Shown piece by piece: positions 9,410 through 18,509 of a stretch of DNA of 64,000 nucleotides. Position 1 is the first letter of the stretch. The number at the start of each line of letters is the position of its first letter. The position numbers and the translations under genes are program-made. The stretch is from positions 124,001 to 188,000 of the forward strand of contig CAVUKD010000001.1 in assembly GCA_963741985.1 (NCBI GenBank), in the 5' to 3' direction. This DNA is from Cryomorpha sp963741985 (GTDB lineage Bacteria > Bacteroidota > Bacteroidia > Flavobacteriales_D > Cryomorphaceae). The notes under the pieces are model-generated. The model was not told the DNA's origin and did no database searches. It saw nothing but the letters and a program-made list of their open reading frames with translations.

Positions 9410-12355
9410 ATGAGTAACTTTTATTTTAATCGCGGACTTTTATTTATAGCCGCACTTCTCTCAAGTGTCGCTATGCTTGCCCAACCTGTATGTAACCAGT
9501 TTGATTATTACTATGCTGATATAACTGATCCACCCTCTGGAAGGCAAACAGATATATACGCTGTGAGTTTCACTGGAGGCGACGCAGTTCTCACACCTAT
9601 TGCAGAAGACTTACCTTATAGCGCCCACATTGCTTTTAATTCGAATAATGGACTTATTTATGTGGTTGATGACGCTAGTGCAGATATAAGAACACTTGAT
9701 CCCGTTACCGGGGTTGTAAGTGCTGCCATTTCTCCAGCTATTTCACTTAGCCAAGTTACCACTGCTGCAATTAATGCAGAAGGAAAACTACTGATTGGAA
9801 GTGGTGCCAACGGAAATATTTATCAGGTAAATTTGAATTCTGATCCCTATTTACTGAGTGTTTATGATTCTGGAGCAGATATTAGTGGTGGGGATTTAAC
9901 CTGGACTGATTCGGGTCTCTTTTTGGCTTCCAAGCCAAATGGTTATCTCTACTCGGTGCTCCCCGGAGTAATGAATGTATTGCAGGGATCAGTGAATCCG
10001 TCGGTTACGGGTATGGCTACTATGGCTGATGGTCAAAATATCGTTGTATCCTCTCTCGGAAATGTAAATTTTGTTGAATATTCACTCAATGCCGGTGTTA
10101 CAGAGGTAAATACTTATCCTGCAATGCTAAATGGTGAAATCCTCACACTAGGCAATGGTGATATGACTTCAGGCTGTTCAAGTTTTGCTGATAATAGCGG
10201 ATGTCAGGACTTCCAGTATTTCTATATTAATGACAATGGCCCCGACGTACCTACTGGTACCGTAATGAGCGGAACAATCGTAGGTAACGATTTTGTATTG
10301 ACTGCGCTTTTCGAAAGCGGAATTGCTGGTCACCTTGCCGTAAATACTGACAATGGGGACTTCTATGTTCTACGTAATGACCGTGTAAAAACATTTTCTT
10401 CTACCGGAGTTTTGCTGAACGATGTGAATATTACGGGTCTTCCGTCGAGAGTAGAAGCTGCTGTATGGAATCCTGCAGACAACCTCGTATATGTCTCAAG
10501 TTCCACTGCTAACAAAGTGTATTCATTAAATCCATTGGATGGTAGCCATTCTCTGTTTGCGTCAGGCCTTCCAACAAATGGTGGAGACCTTATTCTAAAT
10601 GAAGCAGGCGAGCTTTTCAGCGTTGAGCGAGTTGACAACGGTCCGTCTAAACTATATAATATCTCCAGCGGATCTGCGGTGCTCGTTGCAAATGTTAACC
10701 CGGGAGTGAATGGTGCTGCCTTAACTGCTGGTGGTGGTTTTATAATGGCATACGGCGATGGTGGACACACTTTCAATATGTATGCCGCCGATGGTACGCC
10801 AGGCGCTGTGCTAAACGCTGTAGATAATGTCGGAAATTCATTGACAATTGAAGATGGGGATATGGCAAGCGGTTGTTTCGGCGGAAGTAATCCATCCGTA
10901 AGCTCATGTACCTATTCATTGTTCTATACGAACTTTGTGAATCAAAACAGTTCTGAATTATTTTCGTTAACTATAATGCCAGACAATTCAGTGAGCTCAA
11001 GCCTATTGGCTAATATTAATTATGGTTCTACAAGTGCAGCTGTTTCGCCGGATGGAGTTCTTTATGTACCAAACAGATTTGGTCAGGGCTTCTTTACCGC
11101 ATGGGATATTTCAAATGGAACTCAACTTGGTGGTAATATTGCCATGACTACTGCCAGTGGTGCCAATATTCAGAATGTTTTGGGTACTACCTTCCACAAT
11201 GGTTTGCTCTATGTGAATTCAATGGATGGAACCGCCTATGGTTTGGATCCCCTAACAGGAGTATCGCAAGAAGAAATCGTACATGGACATGACAATGGCT
11301 CTGACCTAGAATTTGATCAGTCAGGGGATCTTTGGATGATAAGCCGTAATGCTGGAATATTCTACAATCTTACTGCCGGTACGTCGTTTAGCGTAGCTTT
11401 GAATAATATAGACGGTATTGCGCTTTTGGACAATGGCAATTTTGCCGCAGTCAATGGTGACAATGGTTCAACAATGTATGAAGTAGATCAAAATGCTGGT
11501 GTCCTTACAGGAAATACGTATGACCTTGGTTTCAGCGTGCAGTACGGTGACCTTGCCTCAGCATGTATCGATAATGAAAACAACGATATACCCGGACAAT
11601 GTTATGCTACTCAAGTAGTAGAATACGTTCAGGGAACTACTCTCAACGGTGGCAGCATCGACTTAAACAGGACGGATCCGAATGAGGCTACCGGAGCACC
11701 CGAGCGCGTTGATCAATTGGTATTTGTATCTCTTGGATATGGCGGATCGCTTACCTTGGCCTTTGATGGCTCAGTGCCAAATGGTCCTGGTGATGACATT
11801 GAAGTAGTAGAAACTACTTATAATAACAATAGCTGTGGATCGTATCCTGAATTTGCAGATGTATATGTATCTGTAAATATGATAGACTGGATTTTTGTTA
11901 AAACAATTTGTCGTGCAGATGGAATGGTTGATATCAGCGATGCCGATCCGAACATTGCCTATGTGAACTATGTGAAAATTGTGAACAACAATGAGCTCTC
12001 TAATACACCTGATGCATTTGATGTAGATGGAGTTGTAGCCATACATAATTGTGAAGTTGGTGGTGATGAACCTTCCTTTACAGCAATTGAAGCACAATCA
12101 GCTCTTAGTTCATATCCAAGTCCGACTACCGGTCCTGCTACGATCGAATTTAAAACAGCGATAGCAGGTAAGTCAACGCTTGACATTATTGATATGAATG
12201 GCCGACTTGTGAGAACTATTTTTAATCAGAATGTTGTTGCAGGTGAGACCTACACTGTTGATTTTGACGGTTCTGATTTGCCAAATGGCATTTACATTAC
12301 CAAATTGTCAACCGACAACAATGTTGAAATCGGAAAAATTATGATTGCCAAATAA
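9410..12355 (+). CDS. T9SS-exported repeat surface protein, paralog 2 (981 aa)
   Basis: Same length and domain order as the gene at 5914: signal peptide ending MLAQ, three ~230-residue units closed by GDMTSGC, GDMASGC and GDLASAC, the PNGPGDDIEVVETTYNN domain and a T9SS type A sorting tail. The 3' part (from about 11353) is nearly identical in DNA to paralog 1, while the 5' two thirds differ at many codons. Recent gene conversion or selection on the tail would explain this. It has its own terminator. The function is unknown beyond probable display on, or release from, the cell surface. Confidence 0.85.
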   Translation: MSNFYFNRGLLFIAALLSSVAMLAQPVCNQFDYYYADITDPPSGRQTDIYAVSFTGGDAVLTPIAEDLPYSAHIAFNSNNGLIYVVDDASADIRTLDPVTGVVSAAISPAISLSQVTTAAINAEGKLLIGSGANGNIYQVNLNSDPYLLSVYDSGADISGGDLTWTDSGLFLASKPNGYLYSVLPGVMNVLQGSVNPSVTGMATMADGQNIVVSSLGNVNFVEYSLNAGVTEVNTYPAMLNGEILTLGNGDMTSGCSSFADNSGCQDFQYFYINDNGPDVPTGTVMSGTIVGNDFVLTALFESGIAGHLAVNTDNGDFYVLRNDRVKTFSSTGVLLNDVNITGLPSRVEAAVWNPADNLVYVSSSTANKVYSLNPLDGSHSLFASGLPTNGGDLILNEAGELFSVERVDNGPSKLYNISSGSAVLVANVNPGVNGAALTAGGGFIMAYGDGGHTFNMYAADGTPGAVLNAVDNVGNSLTIEDGDMASGCFGGSNPSVSSCTYSLFYTNFVNQNSSELFSLTIMPDNSVSSSLLANINYGSTSAAVSPDGVLYVPNRFGQGFFTAWDISNGTQLGGNIAMTTASGANIQNVLGTTFHNGLLYVNSMDGTAYGLDPLTGVSQEEIVHGHDNGSDLEFDQSGDLWMISRNAGIFYNLTAGTSFSVALNNIDGIALLDNGNFAAVNGDNGSTMYEVDQNAGVLTGNTYDLGFSVQYGDLASACIDNENNDIPGQCYATQVVEYVQGTTLNGGSIDLNRTDPNEATGAPERVDQLVFVSLGYGGSLTLAFDGSVPNGPGDDIEVVETTYNNNSCGSYPEFADVYVSVNMIDWIFVKTICRADGMVDISDADPNIAYVNYVKIVNNNELSNTPDAFDVDGVVAIHNCEVGGDEPSFTAIEAQSALSSYPSPTTGPATIEFKTAIAGKSTLDIIDMNGRLVRTIFNQNVVAGETYTVDFDGSDLPNGIYITKLSTDNNVEIGKIMIAK

Positions 12356-12379
12356 TAAAAATTCAAAACAAATAGGAAA

Positions 12380-12409
12380 AGGGCTATCCATAAGGATGGC
12401 TCTTTTTTT
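12380..12409 (+). terminator. Rho-independent terminator after paralog 2
   Basis: AGGGCTATCC (12380-12389) pairs with GGATGGCTCT (12394-12403) over 10 bp with two G-U pairs, around an ATAA loop, followed by seven T's. It is the counterpart of the hairpin after paralog 1. Confidence 0.9.
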
Positions 12410-12418
12410 ATTTACACT

Positions 12419-12426
12419 TATTTTTG
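12419..12426 (+). promoter_or_regulatory. Possible -7 box for the BNR-repeat gene
   Basis: TATTTTTG fits TAnnTTTG and lies 16 bases before the ATG at 12443, just after the preceding terminator. No TTG element is seen at the right distance, so the call is weak. Confidence 0.3.
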
Positions 12427-12442
12427 AGCAAAATTATTTTTT

Positions 12443-13954
12443 ATGAAACGGAATCACCTGTTCGCCATGCTTCTTCTTTTATCCGGAACTTTTCGCTTAA
12501 GCGCCCAAGCCCCCAATATCATGATCTCAGATGTAGCAAATCCGAACGAAATTTCAATTGCACTAAACCCAAAAGATCCTACCAAAATGATGGCAGGTGC
12601 AAATATTGCCAGTGTTTACACTTCTGAGACAGGAGGCGTGTCGTGGAATCGAATTACTCAGCATTCTACCAATGGCGTTTGGGGTGACCCGATAATGCTA
12701 ATCGATACCGCAGAAAACTATTTTCACTTCCATCTTTCAAAGCCTGATACCGGCAATTGGGTAGATAGGATCGTATGTCAAAAATCTCTTGATTATGGGA
12801 AAACCTTCAACAATGGGTCCTACATGGGACGCAATGGACTAAAAGTGCAAGACAAACATGGCATTGCTTTAAATATGAAGACCAATGCCTTGTACTCTAC
12901 CTGGACCCAATTTGATAAGTATGAATCGTCAGATCCGAATGACCGGTCCAATATCCTTTTCTCAAAATCGACCGATAGTGGAGATAGCTGGTCTGAGCCC
13001 ATCCAAATCAATGCAATCGATGGGGACTGCCTCGACGATGATAATACGGTGGAAGGTGCTATACCTGCTGTGGGACCAGACGGAGAGATATACGTAGTTT
13101 GGGCTGGTCCGGCAGGTTTGGTCTTCAATAAATCAATGGATGACGGAGAAACCTGGCTCGGCCACGAAACTGTAATTGATTCCATTGCAGGTGGATGGGC
13201 TTACGATGTACCAGGCATAATGCGTGCAAACGGAATGCCCATTACCAAATGTGATATTTCTAACGGACCCAACCGTGGAACAATTTATGTAAACTGGGGC
13301 GATATACGGAATGGAGACCTTGACGTGTGGCTCACGAAAAGCACAGATCAGGGCGAGACATGGTCAAAAGCCACGAAAGTAAATCAGGATAATTCCAAAA
13401 GAGCCCAGTTTTTTACTTGGATGGATTTGGATCAGTCCAATGGAAATCTGTATTTCGTTTATCACGACCGGCGAAATCATACGGCGGATTCTACCGATGT
13501 GTATCTATCCTATAGTACAGATGGGGGGAATACTTTTACTGACACGAAAATCAGCAATTCCCCTTTTTTACCAAACGAGAAAATCTTCTTTGGCGATTAC
13601 AATGGTATTGCTGCTGCCAACGGAATAGTCCGGCCGGTATGGGCTCGTTTAGACGGAACGCATCAGAGTGTGTGGACTGCTATAATTGAGACACAAACGC
13701 TGCTTAATCCTGATAATAAAAAGCTCGAAGTTGATTTTTCCGATGGCAAACTGAATCTTCGTTTTAAAGGGAAAATAAAGGGAGAAATTGTGGTGCGCAA
13801 TTTAAATGGCAAAATGGTTGGAGAATGGAAAAACCAGAAAATTAAACGGAAAGGAATTCAACTGACACCGAAAGAAAAATTGGATACCGGGGTTTATACT
13901 GTACAAGTAGATGACTCAAAACAAGCTTTTGAAAGACAATTGATTGTTCCTTAA
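12443..13954 (+). CDS. Secreted BNR-repeat (sialidase-like fold) protein with T9SS tail
   Basis: A 503-residue exported protein. Its signal peptide ends around RLSAQA. At least four Asp-box-like BNR motifs are visible (SETGGVSW, STDSGDSW, SMDDGETW, STDQGETW and STDGGNTF), spaced as in six-bladed propellers of the sialidase/exo-alpha-sialidase superfamily. The last ~75 residues (from about LLNPDNKKLEVDF) resemble a T9SS type A sorting domain. BNR motifs define a fold and do not prove sialidase activity. The catalytic arginine triad and Tyr/Glu pair were not established, so a glycan-binding or other propeller role is equally possible. Confidence 0.8.
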   Translation: MKRNHLFAMLLLLSGTFRLSAQAPNIMISDVANPNEISIALNPKDPTKMMAGANIASVYTSETGGVSWNRITQHSTNGVWGDPIMLIDTAENYFHFHLSKPDTGNWVDRIVCQKSLDYGKTFNNGSYMGRNGLKVQDKHGIALNMKTNALYSTWTQFDKYESSDPNDRSNILFSKSTDSGDSWSEPIQINAIDGDCLDDDNTVEGAIPAVGPDGEIYVVWAGPAGLVFNKSMDDGETWLGHETVIDSIAGGWAYDVPGIMRANGMPITKCDISNGPNRGTIYVNWGDIRNGDLDVWLTKSTDQGETWSKATKVNQDNSKRAQFFTWMDLDQSNGNLYFVYHDRRNHTADSTDVYLSYSTDGGNTFTDTKISNSPFLPNEKIFFGDYNGIAAANGIVRPVWARLDGTHQSVWTAIIETQTLLNPDNKKLEVDFSDGKLNLRFKGKIKGEIVVRNLNGKMVGEWKNQKIKRKGIQLTPKEKLDTGVYTVQVDDSKQAFERQLIVP

Positions 13955-14129
13955 AAGTAAAGAAGAAGAATCACAGATTACTTTATCTCATAATTGGTAA
14001 TTACACCACATTCTTGCCATAATGTATTTGAAATTTGCGAGCTGCAGATCTCAAAGGTGTCTAAATCTTTAGGAGCTTCACTCAATAGCAGAAATTAGCA
14101 ACTGATTAAAGCGTATTTCTTAGTTGCCC

Positions 14130-15038
14130 CTACCGGATCCAGTCCACTCCTTTTTTCAAAAGAGATAAAGTTTCTTCTTCGCGCGAACCGGCTTCCGCAT
14201 GGTAATCATACACCCAGCTTGCATTTCTTGGCAAACTCATTAAAATAGATTCTGTGCGTCCGTTTGACAAGAGTCCGAAACGTGTGCCACGGTCATAAAC
14301 CAGATTGAACTCAACGTATCTGCCACGTCTGAGCATTTGCCATTTCAACTCATTCTCGCCGAAAGATTTATGCCGATTAGCATTGATTAGTTCGCCATAA
14401 ATTTTGGGAAATAATTTACCGATTTCAAGCGAGAAATCAAGGATGGAACGCTTAGAATGCGCTGGGTCTTCCGCAAGGTGATCGTAAAAAATACCTCCTA
14501 TTCCCCGCGTTTCATTGCGATGAGGAATAAAGAAATAATCATCGGCATATTTCTTAAATTCGGGATAATACTGTTTATCAAACTTATCGCAGGCCCCTTT
14601 GAGAGCCGAGTGAAACTTTTGAGCTTCACTTCGGTCAATATAATGCGGAGTGAGATCGATGCCACCTCCAAACCAGTACGTTCCCGTGTCAACCTCAAAA
14701 TACCGAATATTCATGTGAATAATCGGAATATTGGGATTATTGGGATGCATTACGATACTCACACCAGTGGCAAAAAAGCTTGAAGCATCTTCAATATTGA
14801 GGCTTCGCTTCATGGCATCATTAAGATTACCATAAACGGCTGAGAAATTTACACCAGCTTTCTCCAGCACCTTTCCATCGGCAAGAACTCTGCTCAGGCC
14901 ACCGCCGCCTTCATCGCGCTGCCATTTGTCTTTGATGAAAGAACCTTTTCCGTCAATTTCTGCAATCTGGTGACATATCAGCTCCTGAATGGCAGTATAT
15001 TCTTCTACTATTTCCTCTTTGCCCGGATGATGAGACAT
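14130..15038 (-). CDS. hemF: Oxygen-dependent coproporphyrinogen III oxidase
   Basis: A 302-residue protein of normal length for HemF, which converts coproporphyrinogen III to protoporphyrinogen IX with O2 in the cytoplasm (heme synthesis). Family segments are clear: WQRDEGGGGLSRVL, the histidine-containing IPIIHMNIRYFE, TYWFGGGIDLTPHY, GIGGIFYDHL and GRYVEFNLVYDRGT. The start codon shares one base with the stop of the upstream LysM lipoprotein gene (TAATG), so it is probably expressed from the guaA promoter by coupled translation. Confidence 0.96.
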   Translation of the reverse strand: MSHHPGKEEIVEEYTAIQELICHQIAEIDGKGSFIKDKWQRDEGGGGLSRVLADGKVLEKAGVNFSAVYGNLNDAMKRSLNIEDASSFFATGVSIVMHPNNPNIPIIHMNIRYFEVDTGTYWFGGGIDLTPHYIDRSEAQKFHSALKGACDKFDKQYYPEFKKYADDYFFIPHRNETRGIGGIFYDHLAEDPAHSKRSILDFSLEIGKLFPKIYGELINANRHKSFGENELKWQMLRRGRYVEFNLVYDRGTRFGLLSNGRTESILMSLPRNASWVYDYHAEAGSREEETLSLLKKGVDWIR

Positions 15039-16864
15039 TAATTTATTATTTTGATTGTGTAATCATCGTATTCCAAGATGTACACGTCTTTATTCTCAAA
15101 TTCCAGACCTGTAGTAGAGCGTCCAAAACGATAATTGCTGGCAACACCTTTCATTTCAATATGGTTAAGATCTGTGGGGAAGTTAAGTCCATAATCCATC
15201 AACGCTTTTCCAAAAAACATAGTCAGATCAAATCCCAAAAATCCATATCCGTATTGCGAAGGCTCCATGTGATATCGATCGCGGTATTTTTGCAAAAACG
15301 ATTTAACATTGTCCTGATCGTAGTCAACATATGACGGTACGGCGAGTCTAAGTCTAAATCTGTTTTTGTACTCCGCATCAATATTATCGAAGCGCAACCA
15401 ATTATCGAGACCATAAACCTGAATACGATAAGCGGGATCGACCCGGGAGAGTCGCGTCATAAAATCGCTTACAAAAGCCAGATTGTTAGAAGGAACCACT
15501 AGCACATTGAGCGTATCCCGTCGGAGCCATTTGGAAACCTGCTCGGGCTTGACGAAATCGACTGTAACCGATCGGATAGAATCGCTCCAGACATTTGGAA
15601 ACGTACCGACGGAAGTATTGTAATACTTCTTAAACATCTTTCGAAGCGGCCAATCTTTCACATTTTCACTGTTCACCATTAATACATTGTCATCCTGATG
15701 TTGGATAGCTATATAATTGGCCATATAACGCATCAAAGTTTCGCGCGAAGCGGATGCTCTCAATAAATATGGATTGTCTTCGAAGACTTCGTTAGAGAAT
15801 GAATTAGGAGAAACCAGATAAATTGCTTTTTCTTTCGATTTTTCAGAAACGATGGCCAAAGTAGTTTTGTGCATCGGACCGAAAATGACATCCATATCCC
15901 GCATTTCCGGCCGACGAATGGTTTCGCGGGCATTTACAAGATCTTCACCCATATCATACACGTATACATTGGCTCGCAAACCAAGTTTCTTTAAACTATC
16001 AAGTGCAATTTCGGCTCCGCGGTAATAGTCAAGCGCAATTTCTGTAAGAATATATAAATCGTTGCCTTGGTCTAGTGTTTTTTCGAGCGAATCGTTAAGC
16101 GCCAGTTCAAAAGGAAGCATAAACGCCATATTGTACTTATCCTTTGTACCGCTGCGATATTCCACGGTAGAAATTTTAGAAGAATCCACTCTGGCAGTAT
16201 CCATTTTAGCTAAAAATGACTCCTTGTATTTTGGAATTACAATCCACTGCCCCACTTTCATTCCAGTCTTGAAATTTCCATTGGCATTGTTGATCGAATC
16301 CAGGGGAATTTGAAATTGCTTGGCCAGACTATATGCTGTTTCGCCTTTAACAACTTGGTGAACCATAAACGTATCGTTACGCGCGGGTTCCAAATACTTT
16401 TCGGCGGCAATATTACTTTTCTCAATTGGAATTTTCAAAATCATTCCAGTGCTCAAATTATCTGTTCTTCCCGGGTTTACATCCATTAATGCATTGATGT
16501 CCACTCCGTAATCGCGTGAAATCGAAAAGAGGGTTTCTTTTCGCTGCACGGTATGCATAATATACTCTCCTTTGAGTTTCACCTCAGTTTTTCGAGCAGT
16601 CTTTTTATCGATTTTGGCAATAGGAATAAGAATTTCCTGCCCGATACTCAATCCATTTTTTGCATCCGGATTGGCTGTAATAATATCTACCGGTTCCACT
16701 GAGAACTTTTTAGAAATAGCATAGACCGTATTTCCGGGTTGAACCGTAAACACATAGTATTCCTTACCATTTTCGGTGCGCTGCGGATAATTCTGTGCCG
16801 TAGCGCAACTTGTAAATACACTCACAAGAAGTGTGATATAGACTAATTTCCTGATTATTCCCAT
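15038..16864 (-). CDS. Lipoprotein with three LysM repeats and a periplasmic-binding-like domain
   Basis: A 608-residue lipoprotein (lipobox VFTSC, Cys20). Three LysM repeats (about residues 31-77, 100-146 and 165-211, each with TV...A/S.S/A and ending in P) should bind peptidoglycan. From about residue 245 to the end the protein resembles the Leu/Ile/Val-binding periplasmic fold (type 1 PBP), with segments such as DYYRGAEIALDSLKKLG and MDVIFGPMHK. No permease genes lie nearby, so a transport role is doubtful; a wall-anchored sensor or scaffold is possible. The gene overlaps guaA by 10 bases and hemF by one base. Confidence 0.85.
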   Translation of the reverse strand: MGIIRKLVYITLLVSVFTSCATAQNYPQRTENGKEYYVFTVQPGNTVYAISKKFSVEPVDIITANPDAKNGLSIGQEILIPIAKIDKKTARKTEVKLKGEYIMHTVQRKETLFSISRDYGVDINALMDVNPGRTDNLSTGMILKIPIEKSNIAAEKYLEPARNDTFMVHQVVKGETAYSLAKQFQIPLDSINNANGNFKTGMKVGQWIVIPKYKESFLAKMDTARVDSSKISTVEYRSGTKDKYNMAFMLPFELALNDSLEKTLDQGNDLYILTEIALDYYRGAEIALDSLKKLGLRANVYVYDMGEDLVNARETIRRPEMRDMDVIFGPMHKTTLAIVSEKSKEKAIYLVSPNSFSNEVFEDNPYLLRASASRETLMRYMANYIAIQHQDDNVLMVNSENVKDWPLRKMFKKYYNTSVGTFPNVWSDSIRSVTVDFVKPEQVSKWLRRDTLNVLVVPSNNLAFVSDFMTRLSRVDPAYRIQVYGLDNWLRFDNIDAEYKNRFRLRLAVPSYVDYDQDNVKSFLQKYRDRYHMEPSQYGYGFLGFDLTMFFGKALMDYGLNFPTDLNHIEMKGVASNYRFGRSTTGLEFENKDVYILEYDDYTIKIIN

Positions 16865-18387
16865 TCTATTGTTGCAGGTGGTTTGGAGCTAATATCGTAA
16901 ACTACACGGTTAATCCCTTTTACCCTGTTAATTATTTCATTAGAAATTTTACCTAAAAGTGTATAAGGCAGATGGCAAAAGTCGGCTGTCATTCCATCTG
17001 TAGAAGTCACAGCGCGGAGTGCTACGGCTTTTTCATAGGTGCGTTCATCGCCCATGACACCTACACTTTGCACGGGGAGCAAAATGGCGCCAGCTTGCCA
17101 CACATTATCATACTCACCTGATTCTTTCAAGTTTTGAATAAAAATATAATCCACCTCTTGCAATATCTGTACCTTTTCTTGTGTGATATCACCTAATATC
17201 CGAATAGCGAGGCCAGGCCCCGGAAATGGATGACGACCGAGAATTTCCTGAGGTACATTCATATCTTTTCCTACCAAACGTACTTCATCTTTAAAAAGTG
17301 CGCGCAGCGGTTCTACCACTTTCAATTTCATATAATCCGGAAGACCACCGACATTGTGATGACTCTTGATGGTAACACTGGGTCCTCCGGTTGATACCGA
17401 TTCGATTACGTCGGGATAGATCGTGCCTTGCGCAAGCCATTTTACACTTTCGACCTGATGGGCAGCATCGTCGAAAACTTCAATAAAAACCCTACCGATG
17501 GTCTTACGTTTTTCTTCCGGGTCACTTTTTCCTGCAAGGGCAGTATAGAAACGATCCTTTGCATCTATACCTCTCACATTTAGCCCCATATCCCGGTAGC
17601 TATGAAGCACCTCTTCATATTCGTTTTTACGCAAAAGTCCGTTATCCACAAAAATGCAATAGAGATTTTTGCCAATTGCTTTGTGCAGAAGCATTGCTGC
17701 CACGGACGAATCAACTCCACCGCTTAGACCAAGAAGAACCCGGTCATTGCCAAGCTGTTTTTTCAAATCGGCGATAGTGGTTTCCACAAAATTATGTGGT
17801 GTCCAATTTTGCACATAGCCGCATATATCAATTATAAAGTTTTTAAGAATCTGTTTTCCATCTGTGGTATGATAGACTTCCGGATGAAATTGGATTCCAT
17901 AAGAAGATTCGCCCTTGAATGTATAAGCAGCCACATCTACATCTGCGGTGCTTGCCACAATTTTCGCTGAGTGCGGAAGCTCAAAAATGGTATCGCCATG
18001 CGACATCCAAACCTGAGAACCGACAGGAACATCCCGGAATAGTGGGCATGAATGATCAATTTCACGCAAGTTGGCTCGGCCATATTCGCGTTTATCGCTT
18101 TTGCGTACATCGCCCTGGGGATCCTTGTGAATCATATACTGCGCACCATAACAAACCGCCAATACCGGAATTTTATTCCGAAAAGAAGTTAAATCAAATT
18201 GAGGAGCGCCGGCGTCATGAACCGAAGCCGGGCTACCGGAAAGTATTACCCCCTTAATATGGCTACTCAATTCAGGCAATTTATTAAACGGATGAATCTC
18301 ACAATACACATTCAATTCACGAACACGCCGCGCGATAAGCTGCGTGTACTGCGATCCAAAATCTACGATCAAAAGCATTTCTTGCAT
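16855..18387 (-). CDS. guaA: GMP synthase (glutamine-hydrolysing)
   Basis: A 510-residue two-domain GMP synthase converting XMP, glutamine and ATP to GMP. The N-terminal class I amidotransferase shows the nucleophile in LAVCYGAQ and the partner His/Glu in IQFHPEVYH. The ATP-pyrophosphatase domain has the PP-loop GLSGGVDSSV. The C-terminal dimerisation part has GGLPDYMKLKVVEPLR and ends IEWE, as is usual. A second in-frame ATG three codons in (18378) would also give a normal N-terminus. The -7 box lies so close to 18387 that the mRNA is either leaderless or starts translation at 18378. Confidence 0.97.
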   Translation of the reverse strand: MQEMLLIVDFGSQYTQLIARRVRELNVYCEIHPFNKLPELSSHIKGVILSGSPASVHDAGAPQFDLTSFRNKIPVLAVCYGAQYMIHKDPQGDVRKSDKREYGRANLREIDHSCPLFRDVPVGSQVWMSHGDTIFELPHSAKIVASTADVDVAAYTFKGESSYGIQFHPEVYHTTDGKQILKNFIIDICGYVQNWTPHNFVETTIADLKKQLGNDRVLLGLSGGVDSSVAAMLLHKAIGKNLYCIFVDNGLLRKNEYEEVLHSYRDMGLNVRGIDAKDRFYTALAGKSDPEEKRKTIGRVFIEVFDDAAHQVESVKWLAQGTIYPDVIESVSTGGPSVTIKSHHNVGGLPDYMKLKVVEPLRALFKDEVRLVGKDMNVPQEILGRHPFPGPGLAIRILGDITQEKVQILQEVDYIFIQNLKESGEYDNVWQAGAILLPVQSVGVMGDERTYEKAVALRAVTSTDGMTADFCHLPYTLLGKISNEIINRVKGINRVVYDISSKPPATIEWE

Positions 18388-18392
18388 GGGCG

Positions 18393-18400
18393 CAAAGATA
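18393..18400 (-). promoter_or_regulatory. -7 box of the guaA operon promoter
   Basis: On the minus strand this reads TATCTTTG, matching TAnnTTTG. It ends 5 bases before the first ATG of guaA, which places the predicted transcript start at or next to the start codon. No clear TTG -33 element is seen. Confidence 0.5.
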
Positions 18401-18509
18401 GTATCGACACCGAAATAATCGACCGCCGGATTGGTTTAGATTATGAAAGGGTTTTCAACATTTCTTTCCTTTGTTGAAGCCTCTCCAATTTGTCGCATAT
18501 CTAAGTGCT

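Noticed and set aside
12443..13954. Calling the BNR protein a true sialidase
   Set aside because: Asp-box motifs mark the fold only; the arginine triad and catalytic Tyr/Glu pair were not identified.
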